The notes: generated from the sequence alone by a model not told the origin. Counted from the first letter of the stretch, positions 1 to 8,057 are shown. The stretch is DNA of 16,557 nt from Halieaceae bacterium UBA4452 (GCA_002389505.1 DGPA01000028.1:1-16557), one strand, 5' to 3'. Made by a program: numbers and translations.

Positions 1-171
1 TATTTGATCCGTGTGTTGGTGCCAGATATATCGACGCTGGAGCACTTTATCGTCGACAAATTAGCGAAGATCGCCGGGGTGTCGAACATAAAGTCGAGCT
101 TTGCGCTCAAGCAGGTCAAGTATAAAACGGCGCTGCCGATGGCGTCACAGCTGCGAGGGGCCACCGCTTAA
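1..171 (+). CDS. Lrp/AsnC-family transcriptional regulator, C-terminal end (partial)
   Basis: Frame 1 is open from the first base to a TAA at 169-171 and gives 56 residues, so the gene begins outside the window. The peptide has the look of the end of the ligand-sensing RAM domain of Lrp/AsnC regulators: a YLIRVLVPD strand, a helix, a GVSNIKSSFAL strand, then KYKTALPM near the end. In that family the RAM domain forms the multimeric effector-binding core and the missing N-terminal part is a DNA-binding helix-turn-helix. Such proteins often sense amino acids. Whether it controls any gene here cannot be told; it is on the same strand as the metal-receptor genes but about 285 bp and a tandem repeat lie between. 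Confidence 0.8.
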   Translation, partial: YLIRVLVPDISTLEHFIVDKLAKIAGVSNIKSSFALKQVKYKTALPMASQLRGATA

Positions 172-191
172 GCGTCCGACTTTGCAAAGCT

Positions 192-263
192 GCAAGGGTG
201 TAAAGGTGTAAGGGTGTAAGGGTGTAAGGGTGTAGGGGTGCAAGGGGGCAAGGGTACAAGGGT
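192..263 (+). repeat. 8-bp tandem repeat, G-rich, nine units
   Basis: Nine consecutive 8-bp units with consensus GTAAGGGT fill this stretch. Units 3 to 5 are identical; the others differ by one to three bases (for example GCAAGGGT, GTAGGGGT, ACAAGGGT). Runs of three or more G spaced by about five bases recur on the + strand, which fits the general pattern for an intramolecular G-quadruplex. The repeat lies in the 284-bp gap between the Lrp/AsnC tail and the small gene at 456. I see no convincing gene in that gap. A reading frame crosses the repeat on the other strand, but its Thr-Pro-Leu-His-Pro-Tyr composition simply reflects the repeat. Confidence 0.93.
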
Positions 264-455
264 GCGCCGAACCCGCAACAGCCGCCTCGGTCGATCCGCC
301 GACCGCTGCCCTGTCAAGGCCGGGTGGCCCGTGGTAAGACGCAGCTAGCCACTTTAAAACCATCAGGCGTGGTGATAGATTGATGTCGCGCATCACTCTA
401 CTGTTAACTGTAAAATGACGGCGTTGCCGCCAGAAACGAAGAGCTGACTAAAACA

Positions 456-761
456 GTGAATACCAGCAGATCATTAACCGTTATCGACAAGTCTCGAAAG
501 CGCCTTGGGCGATGGCTATTGGTGACTGCAATGATTTCAACGCTGTCACTTCAGGTGATCGCTGCAGACCATTGGCATGGTATTGAAGACACGCAGCATT
601 GTGAGATCTGTCTCCATGCGTACGATGCCCCACTGTATGAATCCCCGGTCAGCTTTGCCGTATTAGGTCGCCAGCAGATCCAACGACTGGGCAGCATTCC
701 GGCTTATACCGCTGACACCAAGCCGGGTGCTGGTAACCGAGATCCCCCTAAACTCTCTTGA
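456..761 (+). CDS. Small exported His/Cys protein, DUF2946-like
   Basis: A 101-residue protein with a GTG start. A basic N-terminus (KSRKR, 12-16) precedes a hydrophobic stretch at about 19-37, so it is exported or anchored in the inner membrane. Next comes a compact metal-ligand-like cluster: H39, H41, H48, C49, C52 and H54 (HWH, six residues, HCEICLH). This resembles the short DUF2946-type proteins, in which a His/Cys motif follows a signal sequence and which are often encoded beside metal-related TonB-dependent receptors; that assignment is from memory of the pattern. The receptor gene follows about 60 bp downstream on the same strand. A periplasmic metal-binding or sensing role is inferred. 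The last 40 residues show nothing recognisable. The ribosome-binding site for the GTG is weak; an ATG at codon 26 would remove part of the signal sequence and is less likely. Confidence 0.62.
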   Translation: MNTSRSLTVIDKSRKRLGRWLLVTAMISTLSLQVIAADHWHGIEDTQHCEICLHAYDAPLYESPVSFAVLGRQQIQRLGSIPAYTADTKPGAGNRDPPKLS

Positions 762-811
762 GATCGCATAAATCGAGGTCATCCCTATGGCCTTCCAATG
801 TTAGTCTTGTC

Positions 812-817
812 GGAGAG
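812..817 (+). promoter_or_regulatory. Ribosome-binding site choosing the receptor start
   Basis: GGAGAG lies four bases before the ATG at 822. The in-frame ATG at 798 has no comparable site, and starting there would put eight extra residues before an otherwise normal signal peptide. This decides the start at 822. Confidence 0.7.
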
Positions 818-821
818 AACC

Positions 822-2876
822 ATGACAGCCTGTAAATATTTTGTGGCATGTAGCGTTGCCATTGCCACCTGTGGTGCCTTTGCCATAGACGAACCGCCAC
901 CCTTAGAGCATGTCCTGGTGACCCTGCCCATCCATCAGACCGCTACAGAAACTAGTCTGCCTGTCACGGTGCTTACCGGCGAGGAGCTTGCCCGAGAGGC
1001 GTCTGCGACGCTTGGTCAGACCTTGGAAAGATTGCCCGGCGTCCACAACGCGAGCTTTGGCCCGGGTGTGGGTCAGCCGGTCATAAGAGGACTTTCTGGA
1101 CCCCGTGTGACAACGCTGCAGAACGGTACCCGTAGCACTGACGCCTCGTCCTTAAGTGCAGATCACGTTGTCGCAGTAGAAGCTTTGCTGGCTGACAGCA
1201 TTGAAGTATTGCGTGGTCCAGCAACACTCCTGTATGGCGGAGGTGCAATTGGTGGAGTGGTCAACGTGCTCGATAACCGAATTCCCACCACCTTTCCGGA
1301 TGACACGCGCTGGGGGCTTGATTACCGTTACCGCGGTGCGACCGACGGCAACATGGGCACGTTTCGTGTTGATACAGCCCTCGGACCCTTTGCTGTGCAT
1401 GCGGATGCGTTGTTTAGGGACACCCAAGATCTTGAGGTACCCACCGGCGCCGGCACTGATGGCAGCCACCGGTTACCCAATACCGATACCCGGGCAACGG
1501 CAGGGACTGTCGGTGCGGCATTTCACTTCAATAGTGGCTTCTTTGGGATCGCCGTAAATCGGCAGAACAATGAGTACGGGCTTCCTCAGGGCGGTCATGG
1601 ACACCAGGGCCAAGATCACGACGATCACGCGGGGGAAGGGGAAGAGCAGGCGGCAGAGGAAGCGGCAGAGGCAGAGGAAGATATCCGCCTTGATATGGAC
1701 CAAACCCGCTACGATATTAGACTGCAGCTCGATGAACCCATGGCAGGATTTGCTAGGTTTTCTGGCGTCGTCTCTCTGACGGATTACGAGCACACCGAGT
1801 TTGAAGGCGTGGAGGTGGGCACTGTCTACAGCAGCGACTCGGTTGAAGGTCGATTAGAGGGGGTTCACAGCCCTTTGGGTGATTTGCACGGCGTACTAGG
1901 GCTTCAAGTGAGTGAAACCGAATTTAGCGCGGTAGGAGAAGAAGCCTTTATTTCGCCCACCGAGTCGTCGCGCCTGGGTTTGTTCTTGGTAGAAGATTGG
2001 CACCGCGGCTCATGGCAGCTCGAGGGAGGTTTGCGCTTTGACCGTGATGAGCTTACACCTCAGGGAAGTACGGCACCTGCGCGGGAGTTTAATACCTTTT
2101 CAGCGTCTTTCGGTGCACTCTACGAGTTCACCAAGACTTGGCACGTGTCGGCAACACTGACGCGATCTGAGCGGGCCCCCAGCGTTGAGGAGCTGTACTC
2201 TAATGACGGGAACTCTGGTCCGTCGACGTGGGTGACGCACGCGGCGACTGCTGCCATTGAGGTGGGCGATGTCACTCTTGAACCCGAGGAGAGCGTCAAT
2301 GTTGATATTGGCCTGTTGCTACACGGTGAAACTCAATCGCTGCGGATTGGCGCGTACTACAATGACTTTGACAACTTCATAAATCTGGCTAGTACGGGTG
2401 TGGAAGTCGGAGAAACCCCCGTACGCCGTTACGAGCAGGGCTCTGCAGAGTTTATGGGCTTGGAGCTCGATGCGCATTGGCAGGTGTTGGAGACTCACTC
2501 GGGGCTCCTCAGCCTCGAAGTCGAGATGGATATAACGCGGGGTGAGCTGGCTGATGGCAGTGATGTACCGCGTATGCCGCCCCTATCCGGCGCCCTAGGA
2601 GTAGTCTGGGAGCAAGCCTCAGCGAGATACTTCACCCGCCTCACTGGCGCTGACAAACAAGACCGACCGGGTAATAACGAGGAGGGCACCGACAGCTGGG
2701 TGCGTTGGGATATTGGAGGTCAGTGGCACTTCGATGTTAGTGACGCCCTAATTACCTTGTCGGCGGCGGTGCGGAATATTCGTGATGAAGAAATCCGCCT
2801 GAGCACCTCTGTACTGAGAGAGTCTGCACCCGAACCCGGACGTTCTTTTAACGTGGGTGTCCGAGTGGAGTGGTGA
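822..2876 (+). CDS. TonB-dependent outer-membrane receptor, ZnuD-like (probable zinc uptake)
   Basis: The protein has 684 residues from the ATG at 822. It has a signal peptide (about 1-21, ending GAFA), a TonB-box-like LEHVLVT segment, a plug domain (about 45-155; landmarks LPGV, PVIRGL, DSIEVLRGPATLLYG and IGGVVNV) and a beta-barrel that ends in an aromatic Trp. A low-complexity insert at about 257-287 carries four His (259, 261, 266, 269) followed by a run of Glu/Ala/Asp. It is followed directly by an RLDMDQTRYDIR-type segment. His-rich external loops at this place are known from the zinc receptor ZnuD of Neisseria and relatives, so a zinc or other divalent-metal substrate is likely. Here the acidic part is longer than the His part. 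The small His/Cys protein directly upstream supports a metal role. I could not see a clear Zur palindrome upstream. Confidence 0.85.
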   Translation: MTACKYFVACSVAIATCGAFAIDEPPPLEHVLVTLPIHQTATETSLPVTVLTGEELAREASATLGQTLERLPGVHNASFGPGVGQPVIRGLSGPRVTTLQNGTRSTDASSLSADHVVAVEALLADSIEVLRGPATLLYGGGAIGGVVNVLDNRIPTTFPDDTRWGLDYRYRGATDGNMGTFRVDTALGPFAVHADALFRDTQDLEVPTGAGTDGSHRLPNTDTRATAGTVGAAFHFNSGFFGIAVNRQNNEYGLPQGGHGHQGQDHDDHAGEGEEQAAEEAAEAEEDIRLDMDQTRYDIRLQLDEPMAGFARFSGVVSLTDYEHTEFEGVEVGTVYSSDSVEGRLEGVHSPLGDLHGVLGLQVSETEFSAVGEEAFISPTESSRLGLFLVEDWHRGSWQLEGGLRFDRDELTPQGSTAPAREFNTFSASFGALYEFTKTWHVSATLTRSERAPSVEELYSNDGNSGPSTWVTHAATAAIEVGDVTLEPEESVNVDIGLLLHGETQSLRIGAYYNDFDNFINLASTGVEVGETPVRRYEQGSAEFMGLELDAHWQVLETHSGLLSLEVEMDITRGELADGSDVPRMPPLSGALGVVWEQASARYFTRLTGADKQDRPGNNEEGTDSWVRWDIGGQWHFDVSDALITLSAAVRNIRDEEIRLSTSVLRESAPEPGRSFNVGVRVEW

Positions 2877-3019
2877 GGCCGGCTTATTTCCATGGATCTG
2901 CCCGGCACACCAGCTGAGCCGACAATAACCATCAATGAACTGACAGTCGCTACTGATCGCTACGCTTTGCTGTTTCGACGGGCAAGCAATGACCAGTAAA
3001 ACACTGTAAATTCAGTCCT

Positions 3020-4447
3020 ATGCTGGGTTATATCGATACCGGCATCATCTTTGCCTACCTGGTCTTGATGATCGCCATAGGAATTTATGCCAGTCGTCAA
3101 CAGAATAGCGTTGAGGACTACTTTGTCGCCGGCGGAAGGCTGGGCAGTTTTTCGATCGCCTGTCTGTGGCTGGCGTCATGGGTGGGCGGCGCTGCGATCG
3201 TCGGAGGAACAACCAAGGTCTTCGAGTTCGGGATTTCCGGCGGCTGGTATACCCTCAGCATGATGATTGGCTGCCTGTTATTTGGCACTTTTTTTGCGGC
3301 CCGTGTGAAACAGAAAGGTGATGAACATCAACTGCTGACCTATCCCGATTTCATCGAAACACGCTACGACAGTCGCACCCGGATAGTCGCAACTGTGACA
3401 ACGATTATTGCTTATATTGCCTATTCGGCGGGCCAGCTGGCCGCAGCCGGCGCGGTTCTCAGCACACTCCTTGATTGGGATTATTCTTCGTCGCTTCTGC
3501 TCGCCAGCTCGATTATTGTCGTTTATACCGCCACCGGCGGCCTTCTCGCGGTGACGTATACGGACTGGGTGCAAATGACCCTGTTATTTGTTGGCGTCGT
3601 AGTGGTCGGCATACCCGTGGCAATTGCTAACGGTGGAACCTGGGAAGCGTTCACCACCCACTTGCCCCAGGGACACTTTGATCCGATGGGATGGGGCCTG
3701 CCAACCATGCTTGCACTGGGTGTTTCTATCCCGCTGAGTTTCTTCGTCGCAATGGACGGCTATACGAGAATGTTCGCGGCAAGAGACGGGGTCGTCGCGA
3801 AACGCGGTACGCTGTTGGCCGCATTATTTCTGCTACCGCTGGTCATAGGGTCGACGTGGCTGGGAATGACCGCCGGCCTCCTTTATCCCGACGTTGATAG
3901 TGGTGGGGATATTCTGTCCCGGCTGATCATTGAACTCTTCCCGGTGGGCTTAAAAGGACTCCTGTTGATCGGTCTTCTCGCCGCGCTCATGTCGACCGCT
4001 GACATTTGTATTCTTACTGCGGCAGCAAACGGCAGTCGCGATATTTACCAGCGGTACATGAACCCGCAGGTCGCGCCTAGGCAGTTATTCAGAATCAGCA
4101 TGTATCTTGCTGGGTTTGTCGGCGTGGCCTCCGGACTGATGGCGTGGCAAATGCAGGACGTCGTAGACATATTACTGCTGGCATTTACGATCAATGGAGC
4201 GGCGCTGTTTGTACCCACGATCGCCATGGTCACCCTGAAGACGGTCAATGCCGCCGCGGCGTTCTGGAGTATTAGCCTCGCGCTGGTGACTGTGATCGTC
4301 TGGTACCTTGCATCGGTCGCCCAGCTTGCACCGGTGTTTCAATATGATCCGCTTTGGCCTGGTCTCGTTGTCTCCATCGTCATATTTTTCGGTATTAGCC
4401 TAGGCATTGGCCGATCATCATCAGGCAGTAACAGACTGAGCCATTAA
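3020..4447 (+). CDS. Sodium:solute symporter family (SSS) transporter
   Basis: A 475-residue, very hydrophobic protein with about 12-13 membrane segments, the usual size for the SSS family (PanF/PutP-like). Family landmarks are the first helix ending in IGIYASRQ, the loop SVEDYFVAGGRLG (about 30-42), the second helix with LWLASWVGGAAIVGGTTKVFEFG, an FIETRYDSRT loop, TATGGLLAVTYTDWVQ in the middle, and LMSTADICILTAAANGSRDIY in the C-terminal half. Members couple sodium entry to uptake of sugars, amino acids, vitamins or organic acids; the substrate here cannot be read from sequence. The ATG at 3020 matches the usual family N-terminus, although its ribosome-binding site is poor. It lies 143 bp after the receptor and converges on the deacylase gene with 38 bp between stops, where I see no clear terminator. 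Confidence 0.88.
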   Translation: MLGYIDTGIIFAYLVLMIAIGIYASRQQNSVEDYFVAGGRLGSFSIACLWLASWVGGAAIVGGTTKVFEFGISGGWYTLSMMIGCLLFGTFFAARVKQKGDEHQLLTYPDFIETRYDSRTRIVATVTTIIAYIAYSAGQLAAAGAVLSTLLDWDYSSSLLLASSIIVVYTATGGLLAVTYTDWVQMTLLFVGVVVVGIPVAIANGGTWEAFTTHLPQGHFDPMGWGLPTMLALGVSIPLSFFVAMDGYTRMFAARDGVVAKRGTLLAALFLLPLVIGSTWLGMTAGLLYPDVDSGGDILSRLIIELFPVGLKGLLLIGLLAALMSTADICILTAAANGSRDIYQRYMNPQVAPRQLFRISMYLAGFVGVASGLMAWQMQDVVDILLLAFTINGAALFVPTIAMVTLKTVNAAAAFWSISLALVTVIVWYLASVAQLAPVFQYDPLWPGLVVSIVIFFGISLGIGRSSSGSNRLSH

Positions 4448-4485
4448 CCGGGGTGCGGTATCGCTTCTTAGTCTAGCGGATCAGA

Positions 4486-5571
4486 TCACTGTCCTTGAAT
4501 TTTACTAATCATTGCGACAGGTTCGTCTTTGCTGACCGGCGGCGTGCTAATGACGTAGTTGACCATGCCAGAAAAGGGCGCGCGTATTTTGGTGATTTCG
4601 TCGCCGAAGAAATCCACCAATACCCCGAGCAGCGCGCCTTTTGTGACCGTATAGCCGTCTTTGGTGGCGGGCTTAAACATGCCCGACGCCGGACTTTTCA
4701 CCACCTGATAGTCGGTGAGCCAGGTGATACCTGGGTTCGGCACTTCGTCACCGGATACCATGCGTAAGTGGCGCAGAACGTTCCATACGCCGGACTTCGC
4801 TAGCGCCGACCAGTGCGGGTCGTTGGAGCCGGATTGCCCGGTCTCCGTCGTGATGGCAGGTATTCCTCTCACCAGCGCGGTTTGGTCGGTGAAAAGCGAC
4901 GCGCCGGAGGCATGCTGTGGACCCGTGTCAATCACGATGTGATCGAGCCCAAAGGCAACCGCCAGACCTTTAATTTTCTGGTCAAACGCTGCGTCACCAG
5001 TGACGGGCATATAGACGTATGGTCGTAACGCTTCATTACCGTCACCACTGTGCAGGTCAATGAGATAGTCAGCCTGATCAATGACCTCGGTGGTGATTAG
5101 GTGCGCGATGCGCTGGCTAAGCGTTCCCTCGGGATCTCCGGGGAACATACGATTGAGGTTTTTTCCATCCACAGGGCTGTAATAAATCGTGCGGCCAAGA
5201 AATGAGGGCAGGTTTGCCACATGCACCAAAATGACGGTTCCGCGCAGCAGGGTCGGATCAATTTCTGATTTTATCGACTGCAGCGCTGTAATCGGAGGGT
5301 ATTCGTAGCCGTGTACGCCCGCGAGCAGGGCGAGCACGGGACCGTCAGTGGCTCCATGAATCACGGTGATAGGAATTTGGCTGCCAGCATCACTACCCGT
5401 TGGCACGTCTATGAAACCCGACACCAGAGTTCCCTCAGAGGCCTTGACTCCACCCACTGAGAACGGTTCAGCGCCGGCGGAAAAAGCCGCTGTGCTGAGT
5501 AGTAAAAAAGCGAAAATGGCTCTTATTTTTTGCATAAGGTGTCTACCCATGTTGATGTCTCTGGCAGCCAT
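4486..5571 (-). CDS. Exported aspartoacylase / succinylglutamate desuccinylase-like deacylase (M14 type)
   Basis: A 361-residue zinc hydrolase of the AstE/AspA group, which removes acyl groups from N-acylated amino acids or related amides. The zinc site is visible as H87 and E90 (HGYE) with H174 (DLHSGD). R141 in NLNRMFPG matches the conserved substrate-binding Arg motif, and E243 in TTETGQSG fits the catalytic Glu. The C-terminal 70 residues form a lipoyl/barrel-sandwich-like domain (SPASGMF, KGALLG, IRAPFSGMV). A hydrophobic stretch at about 17-34 ending SAGA makes a signal peptide, unusual next to the cytosolic AstE and aspartoacylase. GGAG four bases before the ATG at 5571 supports the longest start; starts at codons 8 and 13 would also leave a signal peptide. 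It is the last gene of the - strand operon, 12 bp after the preceding stop. Confidence 0.83.
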   Translation of the reverse strand: MAARDINMGRHLMQKIRAIFAFLLLSTAAFSAGAEPFSVGGVKASEGTLVSGFIDVPTGSDAGSQIPITVIHGATDGPVLALLAGVHGYEYPPITALQSIKSEIDPTLLRGTVILVHVANLPSFLGRTIYYSPVDGKNLNRMFPGDPEGTLSQRIAHLITTEVIDQADYLIDLHSGDGNEALRPYVYMPVTGDAAFDQKIKGLAVAFGLDHIVIDTGPQHASGASLFTDQTALVRGIPAITTETGQSGSNDPHWSALAKSGVWNVLRHLRMVSGDEVPNPGITWLTDYQVVKSPASGMFKPATKDGYTVTKGALLGVLVDFFGDEITKIRAPFSGMVNYVISTPPVSKDEPVAMISKIQGQ

Positions 5572-5583
5572 ACCGCTCCGAAT

Positions 5584-6648
5584 CTACTCAGGCTCGACAA
5601 TAAACACCTGTGTCATCTTCACGTCTAAGGCTGTCGATATGGCGGTGTTGTCACCGGATTCGGGATCGGGATAGGCGTCTGCAAATAGCCTGAGCGCTTT
5701 ATACAGCGATATACCAGAAATCTGGCCGTTGCTGAGATGATGTGTGGAATCGTTGCGAATCAGCTGGTAGTACCAGGTGTCTACATCAGCAAAGCCTGCC
5801 AGGAGACCATGGGCACTCGTTGTGGAAAGATCAAGCTGAAAGCGCGCATCACGAATGAGTTGAATGGAGGGCACCCCTAGGTTTTGCCAAGGGATTATCA
5901 GGTCTTCAATGGGTTCAGTGGTCAGCACCGAGTCCACAATACGGCCCTGCATCTGACGCACAAGGCTTTGACCCCAGCGCCGGTCAATTCGCTGAGTGCC
6001 GCCAGCCACCGCCGTGGAACCCGTGGCATCAGTTAACAAGCGGTCTGATCCGCGATAAAGGTTTACGGTCACGCGAGTATCGTTTTCTAGGTCATCAATC
6101 CCGGTGATTTCTATCATCAAGCGATTGTAGATTGAGTCAAATATCGCCTTGTCCTGAAAAATATATTCAACGCCATCGGGACCACGAAAGCCAATAATGC
6201 ACCCCACCGCCCGATAGATTTGGTTGTCGATACCAGCGGTGCCCTCAGGGTGGGTAAAGTCCTCATCACTCACCTTGCCATCAAGGTTTAAGCCCCAAGA
6301 AAGATCACCTTCTACTGAGTGGAACGCAAAGCCGTCGGGTTCGGTATTGGGATGCCAGGTTTGAACTTCTTGCCAAAGCTGGGTCTGTTCGACCGTTAAT
6401 GATTCATGATGGGGAAACAGCGCCGTGAATTGTTCTCGTGGCCCGTCATTAAACCCGTCGGGACACTCCTCGGCCCCTGGCGTTTGGTAAATCGACCAAA
6501 ATAGGTCGGTGAACACATAGCCGATGGTGCCATTGGTCAGTGCCATCGCCTCTTCGGACTTCACAGGTCCGGCGACAGTCAATAGCATCGCCAAGCAAAG
6601 CGCTACAACGCCACGGGGTTTGATGGGGAAATAGTTGCTGCTGCTCAT
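5584..6648 (-). CDS. Exported protein of unknown function
   Basis: I do not recognise a named domain in this 354-residue protein. A hydrophobic stretch at about 12-27 after a basic N-terminus looks like a Sec signal peptide, so it is probably periplasmic or outer-membrane. The mature part is soluble and acidic. It holds two Cys (62, in AEECPDGFNDGPRE, and 150, in YRAVGCIIGFRG) that could form a disulfide. Other features are a GTAGIDNQIYR segment (136-146), a beta-rich middle (IEITGIDDLENDTRVTVNLYRG) and an Asp-rich stretch late on. The start overlaps the preceding stop as ATGA (6645-6648), so it is translated with the operon. It has the texture of a conserved protein rather than a chance frame, and its place between the repeat protein and the deacylase suggests a part in the same envelope system. 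No activity can be assigned. Confidence 0.8.
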   Translation of the reverse strand: MSSSNYFPIKPRGVVALCLAMLLTVAGPVKSEEAMALTNGTIGYVFTDLFWSIYQTPGAEECPDGFNDGPREQFTALFPHHESLTVEQTQLWQEVQTWHPNTEPDGFAFHSVEGDLSWGLNLDGKVSDEDFTHPEGTAGIDNQIYRAVGCIIGFRGPDGVEYIFQDKAIFDSIYNRLMIEITGIDDLENDTRVTVNLYRGSDRLLTDATGSTAVAGGTQRIDRRWGQSLVRQMQGRIVDSVLTTEPIEDLIIPWQNLGVPSIQLIRDARFQLDLSTTSAHGLLAGFADVDTWYYQLIRNDSTHHLSNGQISGISLYKALRLFADAYPDPESGDNTAISTALDVKMTQVFIVEPE

Positions 6649-8057
6649 CTGAGAATGCCGCTCATAAAATCATTGCGTAGCCAAAAGGCTCTCAAGCCGT
6701 TGCGTTGTCCGCGCCACTCACCTATACCGCCACCATGAACATCCCCGGGAACTTTATCAATGCCATAGGTATACACAGGTCGATCGCGATAGGCCCAAAC
6801 GCGAAGGTACTCAGTGCTGACTAGATCCTGCTCCCGAACCGGTCGGCCGGTGGTTGGATCGATATTGAGGACCGTCCATGTACGATTGATGCTGTGTTCA
6901 TCTGGCGAGGCCAGAACATAGGGCCAGTGCTGCAGACAGCGGTCAGGATCGCCACCACCGCACATAGCTAACCGATAGACTTGGGTATCCAAAGGATGGT
7001 CGCAGGCGAGTTGATCTTCAGAATCGTCCGCACAAAAATAGAGGTAGATAGTGTGCCCCTGCGCATTGGCCAACACCTCTCCGACGATGGTCGCTTGGCG
7101 TGTAAAGCTGGGTGGATAAGCTGGAGCGGGCTGAGTGAATACGTTGTGCCAGCCTTGTTCATCACTGCCTAGCTGCGACCAAGATCTGGATTCCGGTAAA
7201 TAGCGATAGAGAGGCTTGCCGCGAAACACCCATTGACGAACTCCGGGCGATCGCTCAAGGATTGACCAGTCGCCCTGTGACCGAGCTAAGGCGGGTGCAA
7301 AAATAGGTTGCCACTTGTGCAGGCAGTGTTGTTCACATGCCGTGGAAGATGCGGTGTCTTGATCAAAACTGTAGAGAGCTTCGTTTTTGTCGGTCGTTAG
7401 CATGCGGCCAATAGTCGTAGCCTGAATGGCAAAACCTGGCGGAATGTTCTGAGGCGGTGCCAGCGGAATCCGGTAAGCCGGGTCATCCCTGCCAAAACCG
7501 CTGCCAAAGCGGCGCTTTCTTCCGCCTATGGAATCGCCTGGTTCAACATCTCTTATGGAGGTGTAGAGCGCTTGCTCATCATAGGACCATTGGTGTCTGC
7601 CATCAGCTCGCTCAATCAGCGTCCACTCGCCGACTTCTTCAGCCTGTTCATCAGCAAACTCAGGCGGCCACAAGTCGGTACAGCTAGGCCGGGTATCGAG
7701 CTCTGGTAACAGGATGCCGGGCGGGTAGGGACTCATTAACCCTGCAGTGACCCTAACGACCTCGTCACCGCACTGCGGACTGCCTTGAGGTTCGCCGCTA
7801 TAACCATTGCGATGTTCTTTCTGTGGCCATTGGTAGAGGGTTTTACCCTCCGAGTTTACGAAAACCGGCCCGTCGAGTTCGTTTATGACGACCGAGAACC
7901 CTTCCGGCATAGGTACGTCGCGATACCCTTCATGCACGCTATAATCTGCGCTGCCCGTTGGGGCAGCTAGCAGCGACGGACTGAGCAGCCAATAGACCAG
8001 CGTGAAAGCTGCTGCATTGCGGCAACCGGCGTTAAATAAGAATTTCACCAATATCAC
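6645..8057 (-). CDS. Exported COG4315/PF03640-type repeat protein, three modules
   Basis: A 470-residue protein with a signal peptide (about 1-32, ending LLAAP). The mature chain holds three copies of the module known as the secreted/lipoprotein repeat PF03640 (COG4315), at roughly 50-178, 206-308 and 316-460. Each has a strand like VVxNxxGxTLYxF, a Cys-bearing loop before a Trp-Pro or Trp-Gln, a WxxLxR-type strand and a (K/D)xPLYxY strand. In the second, CEQHCLHKWQP and KPLYRYLPE are clear; in the third, TIYLYFC, CLQHWPYV and RPVYTYGID. Usual members have one or two such modules and no known activity, though they often sit near redox or cytochrome genes. The GTG start lies inside the preceding gene, a 26-bp overlap in a different frame, so translation probably depends on reinitiation. 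In-frame TTG and GTG codons just downstream are alternatives. Confidence 0.8.
   Translation of the reverse strand: MILVKFLFNAGCRNAAAFTLVYWLLSPSLLAAPTGSADYSVHEGYRDVPMPEGFSVVINELDGPVFVNSEGKTLYQWPQKEHRNGYSGEPQGSPQCGDEVVRVTAGLMSPYPPGILLPELDTRPSCTDLWPPEFADEQAEEVGEWTLIERADGRHQWSYDEQALYTSIRDVEPGDSIGGRKRRFGSGFGRDDPAYRIPLAPPQNIPPGFAIQATTIGRMLTTDKNEALYSFDQDTASSTACEQHCLHKWQPIFAPALARSQGDWSILERSPGVRQWVFRGKPLYRYLPESRSWSQLGSDEQGWHNVFTQPAPAYPPSFTRQATIVGEVLANAQGHTIYLYFCADDSEDQLACDHPLDTQVYRLAMCGGGDPDRCLQHWPYVLASPDEHSINRTWTVLNIDPTTGRPVREQDLVSTEYLRVWAYRDRPVYTYGIDKVPGDVHGGGIGEWRGQRNGLRAFWLRNDFMSGILR

Noticed and set aside
145..396. Open frame of 83 codons on the - strand with a Thr-Pro-Leu-His-Pro-Tyr repeat
   Set aside because: The repetitive part is only the translation of the 8-bp tandem array; there is no supporting start signal and the rest resembles no protein. 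It also overlaps the end of the Lrp/AsnC gene.
380..416. Possible promoter and short TGATG-N5-CATCA dyad before the small gene at 456
   Set aside because: TAAAAT at 411-416 looks like a -10 box but no -35 lies at a usual distance, and the dyad arms are only 5 bp. No Zur-like TATAACA palindrome was found.
798..821. Upstream ATG start for the receptor
   Set aside because: The ATG at 822 has the ribosome-binding site and leaves a normal signal peptide; the earlier ATG has neither.
1473..1793. Other-frame open frames inside the receptor gene
   Set aside because: They are shadows of the coding frame, rich in Arg/Lys or Cys where the receptor reads acidic and His codons, and match no protein pattern.
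2878..2912. GCCGG/CCGGC pair after the receptor stop as a terminator
   Set aside because: The arms are short, the loop is about 17 bases and no T run follows.
4448..4485. Bidirectional terminator between the convergent symporter and deacylase genes
   Set aside because: Only 3-4 bp stems can be drawn (for example CGCT with AGCG) and there is no T run on either strand.
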